Positions 41,615 to 50,773 of a DNA stretch of 64,000 bases are shown here, piece by piece. The translations under genes were made by a program, and so were the position numbers. Origin of the DNA: Mucilaginibacter agri (lineage in GTDB: Bacteria; Bacteroidota; Bacteroidia; Sphingobacteriales; Sphingobacteriaceae). The notes beneath the pieces were generated by a model. It was not told the origin of the DNA and searched no databases. It saw nothing but the letters and a program-made list of their open reading frames with translations. The stretch spans positions 496,001-560,000 of the forward strand of contig NZ_WWEO01000043.1 in assembly GCF_009928685.1 (NCBI RefSeq), given 5' to 3'. Each line of letters begins with the position of its first letter. Positions within the stretch are counted from its first letter, which is position 1.

Positions 41615-42637
41615 ATGGGTTTATTCAACTTTTTTACGCAAGAAATTGCGATTGACTTAGGTACAGCAAATACCCTGATTATACATAACGACAAAGTGGT
41701 TGTAGATGAACCATCAATCGTTGCTTTAGACAGACAAACCAATAAAGTTATTGCCATTGGGCGCCAGGCCATGCAAATGGAAGGTAAAACGCACGAAAAG
41801 ATCCGTACCGTGCGCCCGCTTAAAGATGGTGTAATTGCCGACTTTGATGCTGCGGAACACATGATCCGCGGGATGATCAAAATGATCAACAAAGGTAAAA
41901 GCTGGTTTTTTCCGTCGTTAAGAATGGTAATATGTATCCCTTCAGGTATTACCGAGGTTGAAAAACGTGCCGTGCGCGACTCGGCAGAAATTGCAGGTGC
42001 CAAAGAGGTTTACCTGATCTACGAACCAATGGCTGCTGCGGTAGGTATTGGTATCGACGTAGAAGAACCAATGGGTAACATGATCATCGACATCGGTGGT
42101 GGTACTACAGAGATTGCCGTTATCGCATTATCAGGTATCGTTTGCGACCAATCTATCCGGGTGGCAGGTGATAACTTCGATGCTGACATCGTTCAGTACA
42201 TCCGTCGCCAACACAACATCATGATCGGTGACCGTACTGCCGAAAAGATCAAAATTGAAGTAGGTGCTGCATTGCCAGAGTTGGCAGATCCACCGGCTGA
42301 TTTCGCAGTACAAGGCCGCGACTTAATGACTGGTGTGCCAAAACAAATCACTGTATCATATACCGAAATTGCGCATTGCTTAGATAAATCGATCTCTAAG
42401 ATTGAAGAAGCAATATTGAAAGCGTTGGAGATCACTCCGCCAGAGCTTTCGGCCGATATTTACCAAACAGGTATCTATTTAACCGGTGGTGGTGCATTGC
42501 TGCGTGGTTTAGATAAACGTGTGGCTGCCAAAACCAAACTACCTGTACACGTAGCCGAAGATCCGCTTCGCGCTGTGGTACGTGGTACCGGTACTGCCCT
42601 TAAAAATATTGGTAACTTTAAGTTTTTAATGCAATAA
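41615..42637 (+). CDS. mreB: Rod shape-determining actin homologue MreB
   Basis: A 340-residue actin-fold ATPase that polymerises under the inner membrane and positions lateral wall synthesis. It has phosphate-binding loops IDLGTANTLI (residues about 10-19) and IDIGGGTTEIAVI, the connecting NMIIDIG, and TGGGALLRGLD near the C-terminus. The amphipathic N-terminal MGLFNFFTQEIA could bind the membrane. Full length. The leader of 115 nt contains a 10-bp inverted repeat AATAATCTGC (41516-41525)/GCAGATTATT (41591-41600) and a CAAATTTG box. First gene of a five-gene rod cluster. Confidence 0.97.
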   Translation: MGLFNFFTQEIAIDLGTANTLIIHNDKVVVDEPSIVALDRQTNKVIAIGRQAMQMEGKTHEKIRTVRPLKDGVIADFDAAEHMIRGMIKMINKGKSWFFPSLRMVICIPSGITEVEKRAVRDSAEIAGAKEVYLIYEPMAAAVGIGIDVEEPMGNMIIDIGGGTTEIAVIALSGIVCDQSIRVAGDNFDADIVQYIRRQHNIMIGDRTAEKIKIEVGAALPELADPPADFAVQGRDLMTGVPKQITVSYTEIAHCLDKSISKIEEAILKALEITPPELSADIYQTGIYLTGGGALLRGLDKRVAAKTKLPVHVAEDPLRAVVRGTGTALKNIGNFKFLMQ

Positions 42638-42646
42638 AAAGCAATG

Positions 42647-42703
42647 ATAGAATGAGTGAATGATAGAATGACTGAGTACTATTCTATCATTCACTCATTC
42701 TAT
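42647..42703. repeat. 23-bp perfect inverted repeat between mreB and mreC
   Basis: The arms at 42647-42669 and 42681-42703 are exact inverted copies (ATAGAATGAGTG... and ...CACTCATTCTAT) around an 11-nt loop. The left arm is made of octads GAATGAGT, GAATGATA, GAATGACT. It begins 10 nt after the mreB stop. Confidence 0.85.
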
Positions 42704-42723
42704 AACTCAATCATTTAGAAAGC

Positions 42724-43572
42724 ATGCGTAACCTATTGATCTTCATCAGCAAGTACAACGCATTCTTCCTGTTCCTGATATTTGAGATAAGTGCGCTGAT
42801 TATTTACATTAAGTATAACTCTTTTCAGAAAGCTACTTTTATCAACAGCTCTAACCAGGTTACAGGTAATATCTATGGCCGTGTAAACAAGCTGAACCAA
42901 TACCTTGCCCTGCGCGAAAGCAATGACAGCCTTATGGCCGAAAATGCCCGCCTGCGTGGTAAGCTGCCTACAGCATTTTACGTTGATACTGCACAGAAAC
43001 ATACCGTTACCGACAGTAACTATCATCAACAATACACTTACATTGCTGCCAAGGTAATTAACAACTCGGTTAACCGCTCTAACAATTATATCACTATTAA
43101 CAGGGGTACCAACGAAGGTATTACTAAAGATATGGGTGTTATCAGCAGTGGTGGACTGGTTGGTATTGTGGTAAACGTATCAGAGCACTTTGCAACAGTA
43201 AGATCGTTTTTGCATAAAGACACCAAGATTAGTGCCATGGTAACGGATACTAAGGATATTGGCTCTATGATATGGAGTGAAGACCTTGGCCCGCACACCG
43301 GTTTATTAATAGATATCCCTAACCACGTTAAGCCTCACGTTGGCGAACCGGTGGTAACCTCGGGTTTCTCTTTATGGCCTCCGGGTATACCAATTGGTAA
43401 AATAAGCAAGCTTAATGCTAAAGGCGGCGGCTTTTTCCTCAACATGGAAGTAAACCTGGCTGTAGATTTCAGCCGGTTAGAATATGTTTACGTAGTAATT
43501 AATAAACTGGCTTTAGAACAGGCCACACTAGAGGCCCAGCAAAAGAAAAATGATCAGGATACTAATAACTAA
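42724..43572 (+). CDS. mreC: Rod shape-determining protein MreC
   Basis: A 282-residue bitopic protein: membrane helix about 10-28 (YNAFFLFLIFEISALIIYI), a coiled coil (about 55-80, YLALRESNDSLMAENARLRGKL) and a periplasmic beta domain (NYITINRGTNEGITKDMGVISSGGLVGIV, KISAMVTDTKDIGSMIWSE, GEPVVTSGFSLWPPGIPIGKI). MreC links MreB to the penicillin-binding protein 2/RodA synthase. Full length. Its 3' end overlaps mreD by 23 nt, so the pair is translationally coupled, while a 23-bp hairpin separates it from mreB. Confidence 0.95.
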   Translation: MRNLLIFISKYNAFFLFLIFEISALIIYIKYNSFQKATFINSSNQVTGNIYGRVNKLNQYLALRESNDSLMAENARLRGKLPTAFYVDTAQKHTVTDSNYHQQYTYIAAKVINNSVNRSNNYITINRGTNEGITKDMGVISSGGLVGIVVNVSEHFATVRSFLHKDTKISAMVTDTKDIGSMIWSEDLGPHTGLLIDIPNHVKPHVGEPVVTSGFSLWPPGIPIGKISKLNAKGGGFFLNMEVNLAVDFSRLEYVYVVINKLALEQATLEAQQKKNDQDTNN

Positions 43573-44068
43573 TTTAATAAGGTTTGTGGCGATGGTTTTT
43601 CTGCAGGTTTTCCTGTTGAAAAACTTAACGCTTTATAACCTTTCTACGCCGTACCCTTATATCATATTTATACTGCTGTTGCCGTTCGAAACACCGAATT
43701 TGCTGCTGTTTCTGCTATCGTTTATACTGGGTTTAACTATCGATGCTTTTTATGATACACCTGGCTTACATGCAGCAGCTTGCGTGCTAATGGCCATGGT
43801 GCGGGTAATGTTCATCAGCATCACCGTGCAAAAAGACGGGTTCGATAACGAGCCCGAACCAACGCTGAGTGTAATGGGTTTCAGATGGTTTTTTGCCTAT
43901 GCATCCATTCTTACATTGTGTCACCATTTTTTCCTATTCAACCTCGAAGTATTTCGCATTTCTGAAATACAATATACTTTATTACGTTTCATATTAAGTT
44001 CAGTATTTACCATATTTTTAATGCTGATTTCAGGCTTCTTATTTTTCAGGAGTAGAGAACGTAAATGA
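43550..44068 (+). CDS. Rod shape-determining protein MreD
   Basis: A 172-residue integral membrane protein with about five hydrophobic helices. The opening LIRFVAMVFLQVFLLKNLTLYNLSTPYPYIIFILLLPFETP follows Bacteroidota MreD proteins, and FILGLTIDAFYDTPGLHAAACVLMAMVR is the family's most conserved stretch. MreD interacts with MreC in the elongasome. It overlaps mreC by 23 nt and mrdA by 4 nt (ATGA). I leave the symbol blank only because MreD diverges strongly; position makes the call firm. Confidence 0.9.
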   Translation: MIRILITNLIRFVAMVFLQVFLLKNLTLYNLSTPYPYIIFILLLPFETPNLLLFLLSFILGLTIDAFYDTPGLHAAACVLMAMVRVMFISITVQKDGFDNEPEPTLSVMGFRWFFAYASILTLCHHFFLFNLEVFRISEIQYTLLRFILSSVFTIFLMLISGFLFFRSRERK

Positions 44069-46068
44069 ACAGTTTTTTTGCGCGCCGATACGTTATTACC
44101 GGGATATTTATAATCCTTTGCCTCACCCTGCTGGTGCGGCTTTTCTATATGCAGATCATAGACGACAAGTATTTGCTGGCGTCTAATAGTAACGTAATCC
44201 GCAAGGTTATTATGTACCCTGCACGCGGCCCGATATTAGATCGCAACAATAAAATACTGGTGCAGAACGAACCGGTTTATGATATCATTGTAACTCCCCG
44301 TAAGGTTAAGGAATTTGATACCCTGGAGTTTTGCAAAATGATTGGTATCGATAAAGAGGGGTTTGATAAACGCTTTGCTAAAGCCGTTAAATATTCGCCA
44401 TACCGTAGTTCGATATTTGAGAAACAATTGCCGGCAAGGCTATGGGCTTCTTTGTCTGAGCGGATTTACGAATTTCCGGGCTTTGATGTTCAGCCCCGCA
44501 CCATCCGTACTTATCCCGATTCTACAGCAGCTCAATTCTTAGGATACGTGGGCGAGGTTACCGATCGGGATATCGAAAAATCTAACGGCTACTATCGCCC
44601 CGGCGACTACATTGGCCGTACCGGTGTAGAAAAAGCTTACGAAGACTTATTACGCGGCCAGCGTGGTGTACTCAATCAAATGGTCGATTCGCGTAACGTA
44701 CCCAAAGGTAAATTTGCCAATGGTGCATATGACACCGTTGCAGTTGCGGGTGAAAGATTACAATCATCGCTCGACATCCGTTTACAGAAACTGGGCGAAA
44801 AGCTGATGAAGAACAAGGTGGGTAGTATCGTAGCCATCGAGCCATCAACAGGCGAGATCCTGGCTTTTGTGAGCAGCCCTACTTACGACCCCAACCTGAT
44901 GGTTGGCCGCGAGCGCGGTAACAACGTAGCCAAGCTGTACGACGATCCATATAATCCGCTTTTCATCAGGCCTATTCAGGCGTATTATCCGCCGGGCTCA
45001 TCCTTTAAACCGCTAAGTGCACTAATTGCCTTGCAGCAGGGGATACTTACTCCGCAAACTACCTATTTCTGTGCAGGTGGATATTGGGCCGGTAATCACA
45101 TGGTTAAATGTACGCACCATCACGGTACAACAGACCTTACGTTGGGTATTGCTGGTTCTTGCAATGTTTATTTCTGTAGCGTTTTCGATAAACTTATTAA
45201 CGAACACGGTGGCAAGCAAACAGAGGCAACCTTTACAGATTGGAAAGCCCGTGTTAACCAGTTCGGATTCGGTGTTAAGCTCGGCGTCGACTTGCCGCAC
45301 GAGGGCCGGGGCAACGTACCTACAGCTTTGCACTACGACAATATTCATGGTAAAAACCATTGGCGCGCAAGCACCATTATATCTCTGGCCATCGGTCAGG
45401 GTGAATTAGAGGCTACGCCTTTGCAGTTAGCCAATATCGAATGTACCATTGCCAATCATGGCTATTACTATACCCCACATCTTATCCGTGCTATTGGCGA
45501 TAAAAATATTGTTAAAAAAGAGTTTACTTCGAAACACGACGTCGGCATCGATCCACAATATTTCGAGCCGGTAATTGAAGGTATGCATCAGGTTGTGCAG
45601 GTGGGCACAGCACGTGGTTCTATGATTCCGGGTATAGACATGTGTGGCAAAACCGGTACTGCGCAAAACCCGCACGGTAAAAACCACTCGCTGTTTGTGG
45701 CTTTTGCACCGCGTATAAATCCTAAGATTGCCATAGCCGTAGTGGTAGAGAACTCTGGTGATGGTGGTACATGGGCTGCGCCCATTGCCAGCTTTATAGT
45801 TGAGAAATATTTAAGAGATTCGATAACTACCCGCCCGTCGGGCATAACGCCTGAATATTATGCCAACGCAAATTTATTGCCGCCGCTGCCGGGACAAAAG
45901 CCTGCTGTAAAACCAAAGGTAGGAGCGGATAGTACGAAACAACAAAAAGGCGATACCACTAATAAACCGGCAGTACAGGTTAAAGCTGCTTCCAGAAAGA
46001 ATAAGAAAGATACCCTGCTGCGCACTTTAGCGGCTGCTCAAATAAAACGAAAAGACGATGAGCAATAG
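44065..46068 (+). CDS. mrdA: Penicillin-binding protein 2, elongation transpeptidase
   Basis: A 667-residue class B PBP that cross-links peptidoglycan during elongation. One membrane helix (about 8-28) precedes a dimerisation domain (ARGPILDRNNKILVQNEPVYDI, FLGYVGEVTDRDIE, GRTGVEKAYEDLLRGQRG) and a transpeptidase domain with SxxK in PPGSSFKPLSAL, SxN in GSCNVYF and KTG in CGKTGTAQNPHG. The C-terminal 60 residues are Lys/Pro-rich and disordered. It overlaps mreD by 4 nt and rodA by 11 nt, consistent with coupled translation of the synthase pair. Target of mecillinam-type beta-lactams in relatives. Confidence 0.96.
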   Translation: MNSFFARRYVITGIFIILCLTLLVRLFYMQIIDDKYLLASNSNVIRKVIMYPARGPILDRNNKILVQNEPVYDIIVTPRKVKEFDTLEFCKMIGIDKEGFDKRFAKAVKYSPYRSSIFEKQLPARLWASLSERIYEFPGFDVQPRTIRTYPDSTAAQFLGYVGEVTDRDIEKSNGYYRPGDYIGRTGVEKAYEDLLRGQRGVLNQMVDSRNVPKGKFANGAYDTVAVAGERLQSSLDIRLQKLGEKLMKNKVGSIVAIEPSTGEILAFVSSPTYDPNLMVGRERGNNVAKLYDDPYNPLFIRPIQAYYPPGSSFKPLSALIALQQGILTPQTTYFCAGGYWAGNHMVKCTHHHGTTDLTLGIAGSCNVYFCSVFDKLINEHGGKQTEATFTDWKARVNQFGFGVKLGVDLPHEGRGNVPTALHYDNIHGKNHWRASTIISLAIGQGELEATPLQLANIECTIANHGYYYTPHLIRAIGDKNIVKKEFTSKHDVGIDPQYFEPVIEGMHQVVQVGTARGSMIPGIDMCGKTGTAQNPHGKNHSLFVAFAPRINPKIAIAVVVENSGDGGTWAAPIASFIVEKYLRDSITTRPSGITPEYYANANLLPPLPGQKPAVKPKVGADSTKQQKGDTTNKPAVQVKAASRKNKKDTLLRTLAAAQIKRKDDEQ

Positions 46069-47338
46069 CAGCACAAATCAACGTGGTTTCTTTTTTAATG
46101 TCGATTGGCTAACGGTATTGCTATATCTTACTTTATGTGCTATCGGTTGGTTTAATATTCACTCAGCAGTTTTCGACCCTAAGCATCCGGGTTTTGTTGA
46201 TTTTGATACTAACTATGGTAAGCAGTTTATATTCATCATGTCGTCAATTATATTGGCTATTGTAATACTACTGCTGGATAATCGGTTCTTTATCACGTTT
46301 GCATCCATATTTTACATCATCACTGTTATACTGTTGATAGCGGTACTCGTCGTCGGGCGAAACGTGGGCGGTAACCAGGCTTGGATTCCGTTGGGTAGTT
46401 TCAGGCTTCAGCCTTCCGAGTTTGCCAAGGTAACAACCGTATTGCTGCTGGCGCGCTACCTGAGTGGTACCAACATCCGTATTACCGAACCACGGTCGTT
46501 CTTCTCGGCAGCCGCCATTATTGGTTTGCCAATGTTGCTTATTATGCTGCAGCCAGATACCGGTTCTACACTGGTGTTCTGCTCATTGATATTTGTGCTT
46601 TATCGCGAAGGTTTATCACCCTATTTCCTGATCATTATAGGCTTGATGATTGTCCTCTTCGTGCTGACGCTGCTTTATAATCAGATCTATCTGGTCATCG
46701 GCGTAGTGATATTAGGGCTGCTTATTATGTGGACACTGAGGCGTTTCAGGCAGGTGATGTTTACGGTGTTCATTGGGATGCTCATTTCTGTAGCTTTTAT
46801 TTTTAGTGTAAAGTATATTTACCTGCACGTATTAAAGCAGCACCAAAAAGAGCGTATTGATATTTTACTAGGCCTCACAACGGATTTACGTAAGAAGGGT
46901 TACAACGTTAATCAATCTAAAATTGCCATCGGCTCGGGCAAGCTTTGGGGTAAAGGTTACTTACAGGGCACCCAAACTAAATACTCATTCGTACCCGAAC
47001 AGAGCACCGACTTTATATTCTGCACCGTAGGAGAGGAGTGGGGTTTTGCTGGTTCGGTGGTGCTCATTGGCCTATATCTCTTTTTGCTGCTACGGCTTCT
47101 CATGCTGGCCGAACGACAGCGATCCCCATTCTCGAGGATCTATGGCTATGGAGTCGCATCTGTGTTATTTTTTCACGTCATCATCAATATTGGGATGACG
47201 GTAGGCGTAGTCCCGGTAATCGGTATTCCTTTGCCATTTATCAGCTATGGTGGTTCTTCGTTATGGAGTTTTACCATCCTGCTGTTTATAATGATAAAGT
47301 TGGATTCGAACAGGATGGGTACGATCTCACCTAATTAG
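46058..47338 (+). CDS. rodA: Peptidoglycan glycosyltransferase RodA
   Basis: A 426-residue SEDS family polymerase with about ten membrane helices that polymerises lipid II together with PBP2. Conserved blocks are GGNQAWIPLGSFRLQPSEFAKV, MLQPDTGSTLVF with the essential Asp, IAIGSGKLWGKGYLQGTQTKYSFVPEQSTDFIFCTVGEEWGF and GIPLPFISYGGSSLW. It begins in the last codons of mrdA. It ends the rod cluster; a repeat-rich gap follows. Full length for the family. Confidence 0.96.
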   Translation: MSNSSTNQRGFFFNVDWLTVLLYLTLCAIGWFNIHSAVFDPKHPGFVDFDTNYGKQFIFIMSSIILAIVILLLDNRFFITFASIFYIITVILLIAVLVVGRNVGGNQAWIPLGSFRLQPSEFAKVTTVLLLARYLSGTNIRITEPRSFFSAAAIIGLPMLLIMLQPDTGSTLVFCSLIFVLYREGLSPYFLIIIGLMIVLFVLTLLYNQIYLVIGVVILGLLIMWTLRRFRQVMFTVFIGMLISVAFIFSVKYIYLHVLKQHQKERIDILLGLTTDLRKKGYNVNQSKIAIGSGKLWGKGYLQGTQTKYSFVPEQSTDFIFCTVGEEWGFAGSVVLIGLYLFLLLRLLMLAERQRSPFSRIYGYGVASVLFFHVIINIGMTVGVVPVIGIPLPFISYGGSSLWSFTILLFIMIKLDSNRMGTISPN

Positions 47339-47673
47339 CCCTCTTTATCAATCCCCCTTGTGATTGTTGTAGCAATAACGTTGCCATGTCATCGTATTTG
47401 TTAAGAGTTCTATGAAACAAGTATAAAAGAAAAAAGAGGTGGCCCAGACAGAAAAGCGGGGCCGAGGGCAAGACCTGTGCAGTGGAGCTTTTTTCTGTCT
47501 TGATCTTTTCGTTACTTTTGGATCAAGCCAAAAGTAACTAAGCCTCCGCGGCTATGAGCGGACTAACGTAAATTATCGCAACAGATACGCTAATCGAAGC
47601 ACCAGCTTTTGTGGGAAAGGGCTTCGAGTGCCCTCAGCCTGACAAATTATTTCTTAACTTAAGTTAATGTTAC
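47339..47673. other. Repeat-rich intergenic gap of 335 bases
   Basis: It holds the inverted repeats AGACAGAAAA/TTTTCTGTCT (47446-47455 and 47491-47500) and GTTACTTTTGG (47511-47538). No frame or RNA gene is recognised. Confidence 0.6.
47511..47538. repeat. Perfect GTTACTTTTGG palindrome
   Basis: GTTACTTTTGG and CCAAAAGTAAC flank ATCAAG. This interspersed palindrome is common in Bacteroidota genomes. Confidence 0.75.
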
Positions 47674-49188
47674 TTACGCAAACCTTCTTTTCAACAACTC
47701 AAAAAACTTCTCCGTAGTTCCCGGCTTATCCGCCCAGCGGTTTTTCTCTACGTAATTGCTGTTTAAGAAACGTTCGGCATCATCAAAGTTGTTGAAACGG
47801 TTAAGAATTTCAATGGCTTCGCTGTAAGCTAGGCTGTATCCATTAAACAAATCACGAACGAACAACATTTTGTCGTTAAGCGTAATGGCACCTTTAAGGT
47901 CTTTAATAGGTGGTAGGGCCGAAGGTGTCGCCTGGGTGTTGTTAGCCCGTTGTGCCGAAATCCTTTCGTTTAATGTTAATGGTCTTTCGGGCTCCGCGGC
48001 TGGGGTTGGCTGCGGCTCTGGTTGCCTGTTCAACTGGTAGGTCGGCATAGGTTCAGGCGTAGCAGTGTAAGTTGGCGTCTGCGGGGGCGTTGTGAAAGCG
48101 GGCACTTCCTGCTTTGGCTCTGGTGTGCTCTCAGTTTCTATTGTAGGCGTAACCATAGTTTCAGGTACATCAGGTTCCGGCTCAGCAAAGGTTTGTTCTT
48201 GCAGAGGCGTATGTTGCGGCTCCTGTCCTGTTTGGGCCTCATCGCGGTACGACGCGTTAATGGTACCCGCCTCGTCCTTATCGGCAGACGCAAAAGTCTC
48301 GGCTTCGTCGAGGGTTAAATCATTGCGAAGAACTTCGGGTTCAGTCCTGATAAAAGAAAAAGTATCACGGCCTGTTTCAGGTTCAATATTTATTTCAGGC
48401 TCCGGATTATTAGTTGGTATCTCAAATGAGAAAAGTTCCGGTTCTTTTTCGGGGATAGCTTCTGCAACGACATCCTCTTCCGGCTCGTCAACTTCTGGTG
48501 TAGTTTCTTCTGTATCGGTGTGGAATAGGTATTCTTTCTCGGCTTTAGGGTCTTCCTGATCAACTTCCGGTTCTTCAAAAGCATCTACTGGTTCTTCTTT
48601 TTCAGTAGCTACAGGCTCTTTTGTTTGATATGAAGGCTCATCAATTTCAATAGTTTCCTCGTGTTCCGTATGTTGATATTCCGGTTCGGTATATGCTTCT
48701 TCTGTTTGTTCAGTTACAAGTTCATATTGCGGTTCGGCAGCCAGATTTTGCTCTTCTTGCGGGCCTGCCTTTTCATTAACAAAATCAAAAACAAACTCGG
48801 GTGTGGTTTCTCCCGGCTCCTCGCCGGCAGGTTCTTCTATGTCGTAATATTCTTCGAGGGTAGGGGCTTCAATTTCAGTAAAATGCTGCTCGGGTACCTC
48901 TTCTGCAAAGGCTACGGGCGGCTCAACAACCAACTCTGGTTCGGCTGGTTGAAAGCTTGCTTGTGGCAATATTTCAGCGCTTGGCTGGTGCGGAGGAAGG
49001 CTTTTAGTAAGCTGTAAATTAAGCTTTCTTAATATCTCGAGGTGGTCTGATAAGAAGTGCGAATTGGCGGCAAACAGCTCGAGTTCAAGGTCATCTATGT
49101 TATCGGTCTGAGTCTTAAGGTAATCATATTGCTCGTTCAGTTCCTGTAAAATATTGCCTATTTTTTTAAATACGTCCTGCTGCCTCAT
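47674..49188 (-). CDS. Acidic Glu/Pro-rich protein of unknown function
   Basis: A 504-residue protein in three parts. Residues 1-65 are helical and coiled-coil-like (VFKKIGNILQELNEQYDYLKTQ ... ANSHFLSDHLEILRKLNLQLTK). Residues about 70-400 are a low-complexity acidic spacer packed with Glu, Pro, Thr (EEPGETTPEF, EQTEEAYTEPEYQHTEH) and several EPE and PEP units. The last 100 residues are a compact helical domain (LNERISAQRAN, AITLNDKMLFVRDLFNGYSLAYSEAIEILNRF, FLNSNYVEKNRWADKP). I do not recognise the family, though the C-terminal domain looks conserved in form. Location beside the rod cluster is suggestive only. No signal peptide: cytoplasmic. Confidence 0.7.
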   Translation of the reverse strand: MRQQDVFKKIGNILQELNEQYDYLKTQTDNIDDLELELFAANSHFLSDHLEILRKLNLQLTKSLPPHQPSAEILPQASFQPAEPELVVEPPVAFAEEVPEQHFTEIEAPTLEEYYDIEEPAGEEPGETTPEFVFDFVNEKAGPQEEQNLAAEPQYELVTEQTEEAYTEPEYQHTEHEETIEIDEPSYQTKEPVATEKEEPVDAFEEPEVDQEDPKAEKEYLFHTDTEETTPEVDEPEEDVVAEAIPEKEPELFSFEIPTNNPEPEINIEPETGRDTFSFIRTEPEVLRNDLTLDEAETFASADKDEAGTINASYRDEAQTGQEPQHTPLQEQTFAEPEPDVPETMVTPTIETESTPEPKQEVPAFTTPPQTPTYTATPEPMPTYQLNRQPEPQPTPAAEPERPLTLNERISAQRANNTQATPSALPPIKDLKGAITLNDKMLFVRDLFNGYSLAYSEAIEILNRFNNFDDAERFLNSNYVEKNRWADKPGTTEKFFELLKRRFA

Positions 49189-49250
49189 GGTTATATGTTA
49201 GGAAAAATGCTATTCAAAAGTAGTATTAAATTCTGATATTAGCAGGCTTT

Positions 49251-49256
49251 AAGGAG
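49251..49256 (+). promoter_or_regulatory. Shine-Dalgarno-like site of tdk
   Basis: AAGGAG lies 6 nt before the ATG at 49263. Such sites are rare in this genome, and it fixes the start of the thymidine kinase. Confidence 0.5.
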
Positions 49257-49262
49257 TTATAC

Positions 49263-49841
49263 ATGCTGTTCAGTGAAGATGTTTTTAGGAGAAAAAGTGA
49301 GCTTGGCGGAAGCATAGAAGTTATCTGCGGATCTATGTTTTCGGGCAAAACCGAGGAACTGATCAGGCGGCTAAAACGTGCACAGATCGCAAAGCTTAAG
49401 GTAGAGATATTTAAGCCCAAAACCGACGTAAGGTACGATGAAACCAACGTGGTTTCGCATAATCAAAATGCTATTCCTTCTATTCCGATAGATCACTCAT
49501 CTGCTTTGTTGCTCATGATCTCAGACAATGTTGACGTTGTTGGGGTTGACGAAGCCCAGTTTTTTGACGAAGAATTGCCGCATGTATGCAACGTGCTGGC
49601 CAACCGCGGCATCAGGGTTATTGTTGCCGGTTTGGACATGGATTTTAAAGGTAATCCCTTTGGCCCTATGCCTGCTATTATGGCCATGGCCGAGTCTGTT
49701 ACCAAAGTTTATGCAGTTTGCGTACAGTGCGGCAGCCCAGCTCTTTATTCCTACAGGTTGGTGCCCGACGGTGCCCGCGTATTACTTGGCGAAAAAGAAA
49801 GTTACGAGCCACGCTGCCGCGCCTGCTTTAATGCGGGTTAA
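49263..49841 (+). CDS. tdk: Thymidine kinase
   Basis: A 192-residue cytosolic kinase that makes dTMP from thymidine and ATP (salvage). P-loop [18 protein letters not shown] (about 27-44), [13 protein letters not shown], the Walker B-like [19 protein letters not shown], and the lasso end with zinc-binding [13 protein letters not shown] and CRAC. Length and motif order match the TK1-type enzyme of bacteria. The N-terminal 15 residues ([15 protein letters not shown]) are a non-core extension. Divergent from the acidic protein gene; an ABM gene follows. Confidence 0.96.
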   Translation: MLFSEDVFRRKSELGGSIEVICGSMFSGKTEELIRRLKRAQIAKLKVEIFKPKTDVRYDETNVVSHNQNAIPSIPIDHSSALLLMISDNVDVVGVDEAQFFDEELPHVCNVLANRGIRVIVAGLDMDFKGNPFGPMPAIMAMAESVTKVYAVCVQCGSPALYSYRLVPDGARVLLGEKESYEPRCRACFNAG

Positions 49842-49932
49842 TTGCCATCTCAATTTCACAATGCTGTTACAAAATTACTTAGTTGAACCAACTGACGGGT
49901 TTTGGCGTTATTAAGCTATTAACCTACCAGTT

Positions 49933-50226
49933 ATGAGCAGCGTGAAAGTGATGAATATTTGGCAATGCAACCCCGATGCCGAAGATACATTTGAGCAGGA
50001 GTTGAAGCGGCTTTTTGATACATCCGTTGTGGAAGGCGGATGTATGTCTTATGAAATTTATCAACCCAAAGATTCGCAAAGCGAGTATATAGTGCTCGAA
50101 GAGTGGGCCGATGAGGATGCTCTAGGCCGGCATCAAAATTCGCCTCAATACAAACACTTCATTCGTATTGTTCCGGTTTTGCAGGCGTGTCCGCCCAAAA
50201 ACAGTCAATTAAAGCGGCTGATTTAA
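49933..50226 (+). CDS. Antibiotic biosynthesis monooxygenase (ABM) domain protein
   Basis: A 97-residue ferredoxin-like protein: VKVMNIWQCNPDAEDTFEQELKRLFDTS, the loop EGGCMSYEIYQPKDS, EYIVLEEWADEDALGRHQNSPQYKHFIRIV and a short end. This is the ABM pattern (heme-degrading or quinol monooxygenase relatives). The catalytic residues of IsdG-type enzymes are not evident. Function not predictable. It lies 91 nt after tdk. Confidence 0.8.
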   Translation: MSSVKVMNIWQCNPDAEDTFEQELKRLFDTSVVEGGCMSYEIYQPKDSQSEYIVLEEWADEDALGRHQNSPQYKHFIRIVPVLQACPPKNSQLKRLI

Positions 50227-50341
50227 CTGAAATCGAGAAAAATTTTTTGCTATTAAAACAAAATAGCCATATCCGGTTGTTAATCTGATACATATTATGG
50301 CGATGCCATACTTTAAATGATGCTATAATCGACTATGAGCC

Positions 50342-50710
50342 ATGTCTAAAAAAATTCTGGTTATTGAGGATGATAAAGATATAAGGGATACTATTGCCCT
50401 TTTTTTAAAGCAACTGGGGTATGAAGTAGTTGACTCGGAAGGGGCTAAAATCTTAAAGAATATCAACGAGATAAAACCAGATCTGATTTTACTAGACAAT
50501 TGGTTGTCCGACTGGAAAAGCGATCCTAATGGTCAGCAATTGAGCAAGAGTCTTAAAACCAATCCGGCAACCGGAGATATACCTATAGTAATGATTTCGG
50601 CCGTAAGTAATATCAAAGAAATTGCAGAGGAAGGGCTTGCTGATGGCTATTTAAAAAAGCCATTTGATCTGGACGATTTAAGCAACATCGTTAAAAAATT
50701 CGCAAAGTAA
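50342..50710 (+). CDS. Stand-alone response regulator receiver domain
   Basis: A 122-residue CheY-like protein: acidic cluster EDDKDIRD, phosphoacceptor Asp in LILLDNWLSDW, Ser/Thr in IPIVMISAVSN and Lys in YLKKPFDLDD. No output domain, so it must act by protein contact or as a phosphorelay intermediate. The insertion DNWLSDWKSDPNGQQLSK between the phosphorylation site and helix 3 is longer than in CheY. The partner kinase is not adjacent; the hybrid kinase at 24711 carries its own receiver domain. ATG at 50342. Confidence 0.88.
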   Translation: MSKKILVIEDDKDIRDTIALFLKQLGYEVVDSEGAKILKNINEIKPDLILLDNWLSDWKSDPNGQQLSKSLKTNPATGDIPIVMISAVSNIKEIAEEGLADGYLKKPFDLDDLSNIVKKFAK

Positions 50711-50773
50711 TTTCCGGCATAGTTGTAACTCCATTAGCGAAGGCCTATATTCGTTTTAACCAATTTTAAACTT

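Noticed and set aside
48022..49017. Several plus-strand frames opposite the acidic protein
   Set aside because: Cys/Ser/Gly-rich shadows produced by antisense reading of Glu/Pro repeats.
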